Of a stretch of DNA of 10,062 nt, positions 1 through 5,560 are shown piece by piece (positions within the stretch are counted from its first letter, which is position 1; each line of letters opens with the position of its first letter). The position numbers were made by a program, and so were the translations under genes. A model generated the notes under the pieces. It was not told where the DNA came from. It was given only the letters and a program-made list of their open reading frames with translations, and did not search any database. Source of the stretch: JAFGDH01 sp964447525 (GTDB lineage: Archaea; Aenigmatarchaeota; Aenigmatarchaeia; QMZP01; QMZT01); NCBI GenBank assembly GCA_964447525.1, contig CAYUSU010000043.1:1-10062 (forward strand). The letters run 5' to 3'.

Positions 1-508
1 TTTTGCTGATCATTTTTGCTTCCTTCGGGTCGATCATCTTGTACGCCAGACAGCCCTTGTTCGTGGCGATGGCAAGTGATCCTACAAGTCCCATTCCCGC
101 TATTGATCCTACCTTTGTCGGGACGCCTAGGAACTTCTTTATGTTGTCCAGATGATCCTCGATCTCCTCCGAGATTATGCAGCCGTGATCATTGCACAGG
201 ATGAGATTGCCGAGTGCGGTGAAATCAGTCTCCAGAACGAGTATATCGGTATGCTTCTGCAAGGAGGCGATCTCCTTCTCAAATACCGTATCGGAAGTGA
301 TAATCCCTTTCGAATTGCCTGCGGAGAATATCCCGATCAGCGGGGTTCCGAGCATGCTTGCCTTGATAACAGGTACGCCAAGCGATTTCTCCATGATCTT
401 TATGATCCTTTCCTTGACGTTGCCCCCGAGAAAACATAACTTTTCGGTTGAGAATCCGTATAACCCTATGTTCGGATTTTTCTGAAAACTAATCTTTTCA
501 ATGGCCAT
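1..508 (-). CDS. eif6: Translation initiation factor aIF6 (C-terminus cut off by window edge)
   Basis: Reading the minus strand from ATG at 508 gives MAIEKISFQKNPNIGLYGFS and 169 readable codons before the window ends. The archaeal/eukaryotic IF6 family is usually about 220 residues. Family-typical stretches include NIGLYGFS near residue 13, LGVPVIKASMLGTPLIGIFSAGN near 43, LETDFTALGNLILCNDHGC near 91 and SIAGMGLVGSLAIATNKGCL near 137; these repeats belong to the IF6 pentein fold. IF6 is known to bind the large ribosomal subunit and prevent premature joining with the small one. The gene starts 4 bp after the rpl31e stop, as in many archaea, so it is probably co-transcribed. No good Shine-Dalgarno precedes the ATG; a repeated hairpin element lies 23 nt upstream, inside the end of rpl31e. 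Identification is firm; only the C-terminus is unseen. Confidence 0.96.
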   Translation of the reverse strand, partial: MAIEKISFQKNPNIGLYGFSTEKLCFLGGNVKERIIKIMEKSLGVPVIKASMLGTPLIGIFSAGNSKGIITSDTVFEKEIASLQKHTDILVLETDFTALGNLILCNDHGCIISEEIEDHLDNIKKFLGVPTKVGSIAGMGLVGSLAIATNKGCLAYKMIDPKEAKMISK

Positions 509-512
509 TGTA

Positions 513-1124
513 TCATTTCGCTTCTTCGTTTGATGACTTTTCCTTTAATTTCGAGTCATCTTTCGAAATTTCCGAAGCTTTTTCTTCTTTTTTCTTCGGT
601 TCTTCCTTTTTCAATTCTTCTTTCGGTGTTTCTTTTTTCACTTCTTTTTTAGGAGCTTCTTTCTTTGCTTCCGTTTTCTTTTCTCGCTCTTCGACCTTTT
701 TGACGATCTCTTTGACCTTCTCTTCAGTCGTTTCCTCTGCGACCTTCTCTTCGACTGCTTTTTTGATTTCTTCTTTCGAAACGGATTCCTTTCCGGCGAG
801 CCTGTCCCTGAGACCTGTGATCCCGCCTTTCTTGTCTTCCGTCTTTTTTACGATAATCTCTCCCGGAAGCTTTGCCTGGACCTGAGCGAAGTCGCCCTTG
901 ACCTCTATCGAAATTTTACCGGGAGGCTTCTTGAAGCCTCTGGACATGATAAGCTCGTTAATACCCTTTGAAAGCTTGACTTCCGCTGTCTTGGAATGCT
1001 TCATAACGAATTCCCTGATTGTTCGGATGGATTTCTTGGTTCTTTTGGCTCTCGGATGGTTAAGCCATGCTCTTCGCAGGTTTATCGTGTAAACCCGGTC
1101 AATCTCATTCGTCTTTTCTGCCAT
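513..1124 (-). CDS. rpl31e: Large-subunit ribosomal protein L31e with a long Lys/Glu-rich C-terminal tail
   Basis: The first ~95 residues match L31e: DRVYTINLRRAW, then KRTKKSIRTIREFVMKH and IMSRGFKKPPGKISIEV. L31e sits near the peptide exit tunnel of the 50S subunit. Most archaeal L31e proteins have about 90 residues; this one has about 204, because ~110 residues of Lys/Glu-rich, probably disordered or helical sequence follow (for example KKEAPKKEVKKETPKEELKK). The start at 1124 (MAEKTNEIDR) is preferred because GTGAT lies 4 nt upstream; ATG at 1130, overlapping the rpl39e TGA, and GTG at 1133 are in-frame alternatives. The last codons encode the repeated KDD...KSS element (525-568), and the TGA lies 4 bp before aIF6. 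No frameshift is visible. The tail is a real in-frame extension, but its function is unknown. Confidence 0.95.
   Translation of the reverse strand: MAEKTNEIDRVYTINLRRAWLNHPRAKRTKKSIRTIREFVMKHSKTAEVKLSKGINELIMSRGFKKPPGKISIEVKGDFAQVQAKLPGEIIVKKTEDKKGGITGLRDRLAGKESVSKEEIKKAVEEKVAEETTEEKVKEIVKKVEEREKKTEAKKEAPKKEVKKETPKEELKKEEPKKKEEKASEISKDDSKLKEKSSNEEAK
525..568 (-). repeat. CGAA-hairpin element, copy at the rpl31e end before aIF6
   Basis: Minus-strand TTTCGAAA is followed by GATGACT (560-554), the loop and AAGTCATC (539-532). The 29-nt hairpin ends 23 nt before the aIF6 ATG. It is translated as SKDDSKLKEKSS, the last residues of L31e. Thirty-nine of 44 bases match the rpl18e leader copy. Confidence 0.75.
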
Positions 1125-1129
1125 GATCA

Positions 1130-1300
1130 TCACACGTTAAGGCTCTTCCCTCTTCTCCAGTTCTTTGTCCTTACCCTGATCCTTCTGGATCTCGCCCGTT
1201 TGAGCGAATACTTCTTGATATCGGCCCATCTTGGCGCCGGCCTGAGGTCTCCCTTTGCGGCGAGCCTCTTCTTCTTCCCGGCTGTCTTGTTTCTTGCCAT
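1130..1300 (-). CDS. rpl39e: Large-subunit ribosomal protein L39e
   Basis: ATG at 1300 opens a 56-residue protein beginning MARNKTAGKKKRLAAKG. It continues with RPAPRWADIKKYSLKR and ends near RVRTKNWRRGKSLNV. The W...RR...NWRR pattern, extreme basicity and ~50-residue length are those of L39e, a small protein that lines the large-subunit exit tunnel. It begins 2 bp after the PDCD5 stop, and its TGA overlaps an in-frame upstream ATG of rpl31e (TGATG). The order PDCD5 - L39e - L31e - IF6 is a known conserved archaeal cluster, which supports the call. The start has no clear Shine-Dalgarno sequence, so translation may depend on coupling to the gene upstream. Confidence 0.94.
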   Translation of the reverse strand: MARNKTAGKKKRLAAKGDLRPAPRWADIKKYSLKRARSRRIRVRTKNWRRGKSLNV

Positions 1301-1302
1301 AT

Positions 1303-1596
1303 TTACGCTCTCGTTATCTTGAAGTCCTTTTTGACGCCCTCTGTGAGAGCGCGAAGTACCTCTTTCATCTGATCGTCGGTTATGTTGCCTTCCATTTTTC
1401 CCGACTGGTATATTTGAAGTATGTAAAGCTCAGCCTGTGAAGCAAGCTCCGGGTTCGCTAACCGGACCCTTCCGAGCCTTTCGTATGCGTCTTTGCTGAG
1501 TATTTTCCCCAAAAGCTGTTTTTTCATTTCCTCTATCTGTTTCAGCTGGGCCGCCTGAGCCATGTCGTTGGGGTTATTCATATCCATATCAACCAT
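1303..1596 (-). CDS. PDCD5-family DNA-binding protein
   Basis: The 97-residue product contains QLKQIEEMKKQLLGKILSKD, then AYERLGRVRLANPELASQAE and ends in DDQMKEVLRALTEGVKKDF. This is the three-helix PDCD5/TFAR19 core (DUF122; MTH1615 in methanogens). In archaea the family is described as a small nucleic-acid-binding protein; its exact job is unknown. ATG at 1596 overlaps the end of rps19e by 8 bp. In-frame ATGs at 1587 and 1581 are possible starts, and the family N-terminus is too variable to decide between them. The gene lies between rps19e and rpl39e, its usual archaeal location, and it is surely part of the same transcript. Length is slightly below the usual ~110 residues but the core is complete. 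Confidence 0.92.
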   Translation of the reverse strand: MVDMDMNNPNDMAQAAQLKQIEEMKKQLLGKILSKDAYERLGRVRLANPELASQAELYILQIYQSGKMEGNITDDQMKEVLRALTEGVKKDFKITRA

Positions 1597-2008
1597 TCAT
1601 GATTGATTTAGCGATATCGTTCAGGAAAGCCTTCCCTTTCTGGGTAGTGATTCTTCCCTTTGTTTTTCTGGTTTTCACGAGTTCCGCTGCTTCCAGCTGT
1701 TGAAGGATTTTCCTGATTATTGATCCTGAAGCCGGGTACTTGTGGCTTGGCTGGTGTCCCCTGTTCTTCTTGGAACCGTACTGCTTCCTGAGTCTCGACA
1801 CGCCCAGAGGCTTTCCCGCAGCTATCTTCCGAAGGATGGATGCCGAGCGGATGTGCCACCAGTTCTTCTGTGTAGGCGGCCTTTCTCTGGAAACCCCGGT
1901 CTTGACTAACGAAGCCCATTCCGGAGCCTTGATCTGCTCAACCTTCTCCAGTTCAGCGGCTATCTTTTCCACGAACTTGTTTACCGGTACCTCTCCTAGC
2001 ATACTCAT
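1589..2008 (-). CDS. rps19e: Small-subunit ribosomal protein S19e
   Basis: The 139-residue protein has the S19e signatures VPVNKFVEKIAAELEK, PEWASLVKTGVSRERPP, WWHIRSASILRKIA, GVSRLRKQYGSKKNRGHQPS and ASGSIIRKILQQLEAAELV. Length is normal for the archaeal protein, a winged-helix-like 30S subunit component needed for small-subunit maturation in eukaryotes. It is the first gene of the five-gene minus-strand operon. GTGAT (2012-2016) lies 3 nt before ATG 2008, so this start is favoured over the second ATG two codons later. A TATA-like box at 2043-2056 would give a leader of roughly 15 nt. The C-terminus overlaps PDCD5 by 8 bp. Confidence 0.96.
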   Translation of the reverse strand: MSMLGEVPVNKFVEKIAAELEKVEQIKAPEWASLVKTGVSRERPPTQKNWWHIRSASILRKIAAGKPLGVSRLRKQYGSKKNRGHQPSHKYPASGSIIRKILQQLEAAELVKTRKTKGRITTQKGKAFLNDIAKSIMNG

Positions 2009-2042
2009 AACATCACTCGCAATTCTCTATTATGGGTTTTTA

Positions 2043-2056
2043 CAATTTAAATACTT
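2043..2056 (-). promoter_or_regulatory. TATA box for the rps19e operon, possibly shared with the divergent gene
   Basis: On the minus strand this reads AAGTATTTAAATTG, an archaeal TATA-like box whose centre is about 42 bp from the rps19e ATG. On the plus strand the same near-symmetric AT block (TTTAAATACTTT) could serve the SPFH gene, putting its start near 2078; a second candidate for that gene is CATATTTTTATAC at 2076-2088. Start sites are inferred from the usual ~26 bp spacing. Confidence 0.55.
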
Positions 2057-2087
2057 TATTTTTATGTTTTCCTTCCATATTTTTATA

Positions 2088-2122
2088 CGAATGACGACAT
2101 TATCCAGCAAATGCAAGTCGTC
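2088..2122 (+). repeat. Diverged copy of the CGAA-hairpin element in the SPFH gene leader
   Basis: CGAA, one base, then GACGAC (2093-2098), an 18-base spacer and GTCGTC (2117-2122). The arms are perfectly complementary. Compared with the strong copies (GATGAC/GTCATC) one base pair has changed on both sides (T-A to C-G), and CGAA sits at the same place just 5' of the stem. The spacer sequence is not conserved, so homology is probable rather than proven. Confidence 0.45.
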
Positions 2123-2154
2123 TATCAAAAATAATAAATCTAATTGGTGAATCC

Positions 2155-3147
2155 ATGTTCAGGGAATGGAAACACGGGGAGGATGTTCTTGCTCAAAGGA
2201 TTTCCAGGAAGGATCTCCCCGGGAGGTTCAGAAAGGAGATACAGGTCGCCGACGGCATAGCGGTACTAATAGAAAAAGACCGGAAGATATACAGAATACT
2301 ATACGGCGGAGGGAAACACTCGGTAAATACGCTTGATCTTGACTTCACTCATGCTCTTTTTGTAGACATATCGGACAAGGAAATCAAGAAGGAGATACAC
2401 AACATCCGTACCAGAGAAATCCGGAAATTAGGAATTGAACTTGACATCAGACTCCGTATAAACGATCTTGACGAGCTCCAGGAGAACATCATGAAATCCA
2501 GGACGTTCCTTTACGTGGACGATTTGTGGGATATCATATACATGGAACTGCTTTCAAGCGTGATAGCATCGTATATCGGAGGTGTCAGCATTTCCGATCT
2601 GCACGGGGACAAAGGGCTGATGGACAGGGTAAGGACAGGGACAGAGAATAAGGTAAAGGGGATACTTGGTGGTTTCGGGATTGAGATGATTTCCTTGGGG
2701 ATGAAATGGAACTTCCCAAAGGACATGCCAAAACCATCCGGGGCAGGGGGTGATAATGTGGAAGAGTCCAGAGAAAAGAAATTGGCAGAACTCGAGAAAA
2801 AACGTCTCGAAAGGGAAGTGGAGATGCAACTGGAAAAGGAAGAAACGCAGCAGGACATGGAGAACGCCGTCGAGGCGCTGGAGCTTCAGAAAATCAAGGA
2901 AGGAATGAGCAAGGAAGAGATATACAAGAAGATAGAGGATCTCAAGCATGCGAAGGAGATCGCTGAGCAGAAATACTTCAAGAAGGAAATCGAGGAGGAC
3001 GCATTCAAGAGGATGGCCGAAGAATATGAAAAGAGGATAATAGAACTCGAAAGCAAGCTTCCGGAGAAGAAGAAATCATCCGAAAAGCCTGCCAAATACA
3101 AGGAAAAGAAGGAAGCCCCGAAAGAGGAGCAGGAAATTCTGGAATAA
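2155..3147 (+). CDS. Soluble SPFH/band-7-like protein with coiled-coil tail
   Basis: Residues 1-65 (FREWKHGEDVLAQRI, then EIQVADGIAVLIEKDRKIYR and GGGKHSVNTLDL) resemble the start of YdjI-type SPFH proteins, which read roughly W-K...VL..R...I.V.E.Q.A...-G...G-H-L-T. Residues 75-190 complete an SPFH-like alpha/beta domain ending in FGIEMISLGMKWNFPKD. Residues ~203-305 form a charged coiled coil containing EIYKKIEDLKHAKEIAEQKY, followed by a Lys/Glu tail. No signal peptide or membrane segment is visible, so this is presumably a cytosolic oligomeric scaffold rather than a stomatin. GGTGA four bases before the ATG is a good ribosome binding site. The gene diverges from the rps19e operon and converges on DUF373 with 5 bp between stops. 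Family-level assignment only; the role is unknown. Confidence 0.7.
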   Translation: MFREWKHGEDVLAQRISRKDLPGRFRKEIQVADGIAVLIEKDRKIYRILYGGGKHSVNTLDLDFTHALFVDISDKEIKKEIHNIRTREIRKLGIELDIRLRINDLDELQENIMKSRTFLYVDDLWDIIYMELLSSVIASYIGGVSISDLHGDKGLMDRVRTGTENKVKGILGGFGIEMISLGMKWNFPKDMPKPSGAGGDNVEESREKKLAELEKKRLEREVEMQLEKEETQQDMENAVEALELQKIKEGMSKEEIYKKIEDLKHAKEIAEQKYFKKEIEEDAFKRMAEEYEKRIIELESKLPEKKKSSEKPAKYKEKKEAPKEEQEILE

Positions 3148-3152
3148 CGGTC

Positions 3153-4181
3153 TTAATCCACTGTTTCAAGGGACAGCGCTATGAAGGCTATAACGAACCC
3201 TAGCGCTATTGATATTATGAAATTGAACGAGGATATCCCCGTATTCAGGATCATGTCCGAAACGTTGTAAACAACGATCGCCACGGCCAGCCCGAATATC
3301 GGGACCGATGCCATTCTGGACGAGGATTTCGTCCCCAAAGATATGTTATTACCCAGCCACGCTATCGTTCCGGCTATCCAGAAGAAGTATATGGACGCTA
3401 TCATGAAGGCTGCTATTGTTTCGAACAGTCCTATGTCCACGAATTCCATGACGGAAATATACCCCCTGTAAAGAGCTAAAGCAAGTATCGTAAACGATAC
3501 GACGTACACGAAGAACGCGAATCTGCGTTTGGTAAAGGAGTTTTTTAGCTCATCGAACACTCCCACCACGTAATCTTCCAGTTTGAAACCCTTTATGAAA
3601 AGATAGGCACCGATTATTCCTAAAATAAGCCTCCATCCTTCATATCCGAATATAGCATAAAGCAGCAAAGCAACAGCGGGGAGACCGAAAACCATCCTCG
3701 CAAACTTCGGGTTCTCCATGGTCTCGTGGAGGAAATCCTTGATTTTGTAGTATCCCGATTCCAGCTGCTCGGATTGTTTGACTATTATCCTCTTCACGGA
3801 AAGTATCGGTATCTTGGACTGGATTATTGGAATGACGTATTCGTCATCCTTGCCATCGGATACCAGAATCACGAAATCGCTCGGTCTTTTGGCCAGAACC
3901 TTGCCAAGCTGCCTGACCACTTCCCTGTCAGACTCGATGCCCCTGCTCCTGTGGCCGGTGATTACGGCCACTTCGGCATCATACTTTTCGACAAGCTCGT
4001 CGAACAGCTTGACGGAACCAAACAATGCGTTTGCGTCGCTCTCTTCGGGGTCTTTAAGGCTCAGGTCGCCGGCAACCTTCAGAATCTTTTCCTTCCCCAT
4101 GACAGGACCCTGCACATGAAGCTTCTCACCAATATCATTATCCCTGTCTACACATAGAACAATCAGCCTTTCCTTCTCCAT
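3153..4181 (-). CDS. DUF373 family membrane protein
   Basis: The 342-residue protein starts ERLIVLCVDRDNDIGEKLHV, contains GPVMGKEKILKVAGDLSLKD, then PEESDANALFGSVKLFDEL and AVITGHRSRGIESDREV. This is the N-terminal domain of the archaeal DUF373 family. That domain (1-155) looks soluble, alpha/beta and acidic. It is followed by about six hydrophobic segments near residues 162-178, 183-198, 221-238, 252-276, 293-312 and 320-337. Length is typical. The biochemical function of the family is unknown. Whether the soluble domain faces the cytoplasm cannot be read from sequence, but the lack of a signal peptide suggests so. The gene is divergent from the MTA phosphorylase, sharing a 127-bp intergenic region with two inverted repeats. 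No clear Shine-Dalgarno is seen before ATG 4181. Confidence 0.88.
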   Translation of the reverse strand: MEKERLIVLCVDRDNDIGEKLHVQGPVMGKEKILKVAGDLSLKDPEESDANALFGSVKLFDELVEKYDAEVAVITGHRSRGIESDREVVRQLGKVLAKRPSDFVILVSDGKDDEYVIPIIQSKIPILSVKRIIVKQSEQLESGYYKIKDFLHETMENPKFARMVFGLPAVALLLYAIFGYEGWRLILGIIGAYLFIKGFKLEDYVVGVFDELKNSFTKRRFAFFVYVVSFTILALALYRGYISVMEFVDIGLFETIAAFMIASIYFFWIAGTIAWLGNNISLGTKSSSRMASVPIFGLAVAIVVYNVSDMILNTGISSFNFIISIALGFVIAFIALSLETVD

Positions 4182-4195
4182 ACGAACCCCTTTTT

Positions 4196-4230
4196 CGAAG
4201 GACAGCTTGATTCAATTGTTACAAGCTGTC
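4196..4230. repeat. Inverted repeat between DUF373 and MTA phosphorylase genes; possible diverged CGAA-hairpin element
   Basis: GACAGCTTG (4201-4209) and CAAGCTGTC (4222-4230) form a perfect 9-bp inverted repeat with a 12-base spacer. It is preceded by TTTCGAAG at 4193-4200, the same octamer that precedes the rpl18e hairpin. The 3' edge is 20 nt upstream of the DUF373 ATG, so it would form a stem in that leader, or act as a DNA operator between the two divergent genes. Confidence 0.55.
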
Positions 4231-4237
4231 AATCGCT

Positions 4238-4255
4238 TAACGCACGCGTGCGTTA
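4238..4255. promoter_or_regulatory. Perfect 18-bp palindrome upstream of the MTA phosphorylase promoter
   Basis: TAACGCACGCGTGCGTTA is identical to its reverse complement. It lies about 20 bp upstream of the TATA box at 4274-4282, where archaeal activators or repressors commonly bind. Its GC-rich core stands out in an AT-rich intergenic region. A dimeric regulator site is the natural guess; none is demonstrated. Confidence 0.5.
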
Positions 4256-4270
4256 GAGTATGCTAATATA

Positions 4271-4286
4271 TAATTTATAAATATAA
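4271..4286 (+). promoter_or_regulatory. TATA box of the MTA phosphorylase gene
   Basis: An AT-rich block containing TTTATAAAT (4274-4282) is centred about 31 bp before GTG 4309. With usual archaeal spacing transcription would begin near 4304, so the mRNA is probably leaderless or nearly so, in keeping with only a weak AGGCGAT upstream of the GTG. Confidence 0.6.
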
Positions 4287-4308
4287 TAAAGATATTCAGG
4301 CGATTGAC

Positions 4309-5088
4309 GTGAAAATTGATGTTGCAGTGATCGGGGGTACCGGTATTTACTCAGAAGGTATGCTGGAAAACACCGAAAAGGTCGGAGTGGATACGCCGTT
4401 CGGCAGGCCTTCCGGAGAGATCATCACCGGGACCTTCAAAGGAGCGAAGGTGGGATTCCTGTTCAGGCACGGCCCGGACCATTCCATACCTCCTCATATG
4501 ATCAATTTCCGCGCCAACATGCACGCACTGAAGGGACTGGGGGCGAAAAGGGTAATAGGGATAGCTGCGGTAGGCTCGCTAAAAGACGACTTCCATCCGG
4601 GCGATCTGGTCTTTCCGGACCAGTTGATCGATCTGGGGAAGGACATCATAACGTATTTCGACGGTCCTGACGTAAGGCATATTTCATTCGCCGACCCGTT
4701 CTGCCCTGAAACCAGGGGTGTAATGATCGAAAAGGCAAAAGAACTCGGAATGCGAAGCCATGAAAAAGGCACATATCTAAGGGTGGCAGGACCGAGGTTC
4801 TCCACGCGGGCGGAATCAAGGATGTTCAGGCAGTTCGCGGACATAATAGGGATGACGTGCATCCCGGAAGCCATACTGGCGAGGGAACTGGGGATATGCT
4901 ACGCCTCCATAGCCGCGATAACCGATTATGACGTGTACAAGGAAAAGGCCGTCGAAGTTGCCGACGTTATCAGGACCATGAAATCTAATTCTGAAAAGAT
5001 CGAACGTCTGCTGAGGGCCGTCATCCCCTCGATGCCCGAAAAAAAGGGATGTGAATGCGAAGAAGCACCGGAAAAGTCGAAAATGTAA
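4309..5088 (+). CDS. mtnP: S-methyl-5'-thioadenosine phosphorylase-type enzyme
   Basis: The 259-residue protein carries the trimeric nucleoside phosphorylase/MTAP motifs: phosphate-site GGTGIY (9-14), TPFGRPSGEI (29-38), RHGPDHSIPPH (53-63), TRAESRMFR (166-174), GMTCIPEA (181-188) and TDYD (205-208). The Asp-bearing TDYD fits 6-aminopurine (adenine) substrates rather than guanine/hypoxanthine; whether methylthioinosine is also used cannot be told from sequence. The reaction splits MTA with phosphate into adenine and 5-methylthioribose-1-phosphate, recycling a by-product of S-adenosylmethionine use. A C-terminal CEC (248-250) recalls the CXC motif reported in MTAP-type enzymes of hyperthermophilic archaea. 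The GTG start is chosen because the family N-terminus begins just before IGGTGIY and a TATA box fits a near-leaderless transcript. It stands alone, with divergent DUF373 upstream. Confidence 0.92.
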   Translation: MKIDVAVIGGTGIYSEGMLENTEKVGVDTPFGRPSGEIITGTFKGAKVGFLFRHGPDHSIPPHMINFRANMHALKGLGAKRVIGIAAVGSLKDDFHPGDLVFPDQLIDLGKDIITYFDGPDVRHISFADPFCPETRGVMIEKAKELGMRSHEKGTYLRVAGPRFSTRAESRMFRQFADIIGMTCIPEAILARELGICYASIAAITDYDVYKEKAVEVADVIRTMKSNSEKIERLLRAVIPSMPEKKGCECEEAPEKSKM

Positions 5089-5109
5089 GGCTTTCCCCCC
5101 CGAGATTAA

Positions 5110-5126
5110 TTTAAATATTTATAAAC
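5110..5126 (+). promoter_or_regulatory. TATA box of the rpl18e operon
   Basis: TTTAAATATTTATAAAC is a strong archaeal TATA region. Start of transcription is expected at about 5141-5148, giving a 5' leader of ~60 nt that contains the hairpin element at 5159-5187. There is no other promoter-like block before rpl13, rps9 or rps10, so this box probably drives the whole operon. Confidence 0.65.
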
Positions 5127-5150
5127 TTAATAGACTATACACTTTATACG

Positions 5151-5194
5151 TTTCGAAGGATGACTTGAAATCAAAGGAAAAGTCATCAACCGGA
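5151..5194 (+). repeat. CGAA-hairpin element, rpl18e leader copy
   Basis: TTTCGAAG is followed by GATGACTT (5159-5166), a 13-base loop and AAGTCATC (5180-5187): an 8-bp perfect stem. It lies in the untranslated leader, 21 nt before the rpl18e ATG. Thirty-nine of 44 bases match the copy at the end of rpl31e. A second small stem, ACCG/CGGT, follows at 5189-5202. The same reading frame that encodes KDD...KSS in the other copies stays open here and ends in a TGA overlapping the rpl18e ATG, but it has no start codon after the promoter. Confidence 0.75.
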
Positions 5195-5208
5195 AATTCG
5201 GTGTTATC

Positions 5209-5559
5209 ATGAAAGCAAGGGACAAGAACCCTGTACTGAAGAAGCTGGTGGAAAACCTCAGGGATAAGTCTTTCAAAGAGAAAAGGCCAATCCTTCTGGC
5301 TGTGGCCAAGGGTATTAACAGGCCGAACAGTCATGGACATGAGGTTAATCTTACCAGGATCGAGAAGTACGCGAAGGCGAAGGAGAATATAGTCGTACCG
5401 GGTTCCGTTCTCGGAAGCGGTAAAATAACGAAAGCCGTTAATGTTTATGCCCTCAGATTCTCTGAATCTGCAAGGGAAATGATAGAGAAATCCGGCGGGA
5501 AATGCCTCTCAATGGAGGAATTCGCCGAGAAAGCGCCTAAGGCAAGGATTTTGGGATAA
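5209..5559 (+). CDS. rpl18e: Large-subunit ribosomal protein L18e
   Basis: The 116-residue product contains NPVLKKLVENLRDKSFKEKR, then INRPNSHGHEVNLTRIEKYA and VVPGSVLGSGKITKAVNVYA, ending KSGGKCLSMEEFAEKAPKAR. These are hallmarks of L18e, the archaeal/eukaryotic relative of bacterial L15, and the length is normal. It opens the operon L18e - L13 - S9, conserved in archaea. The start follows GGTG six bases upstream. Its leader holds the repeated hairpin, which could be an autoregulatory or operator site. The stop is separated from rpl13 by one base. Confidence 0.96.
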   Translation: MKARDKNPVLKKLVENLRDKSFKEKRPILLAVAKGINRPNSHGHEVNLTRIEKYAKAKENIVVPGSVLGSGKITKAVNVYALRFSESAREMIEKSGGKCLSMEEFAEKAPKARILG

Positions 5560-5560
5560 A

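Noticed and set aside
513..860. Possible frameshift fusion explaining the L31e tail
   Set aside because: The frame is continuous, codon use matches neighbours, and no second domain is recognisable, so there is no evidence of an artefact.
508..885. Ser/Phe-rich frame on the plus strand
   Set aside because: It is the antisense shadow of the Lys/Glu-rich tail of L31e; its composition is a by-product of AAG/GAA codons read in reverse.
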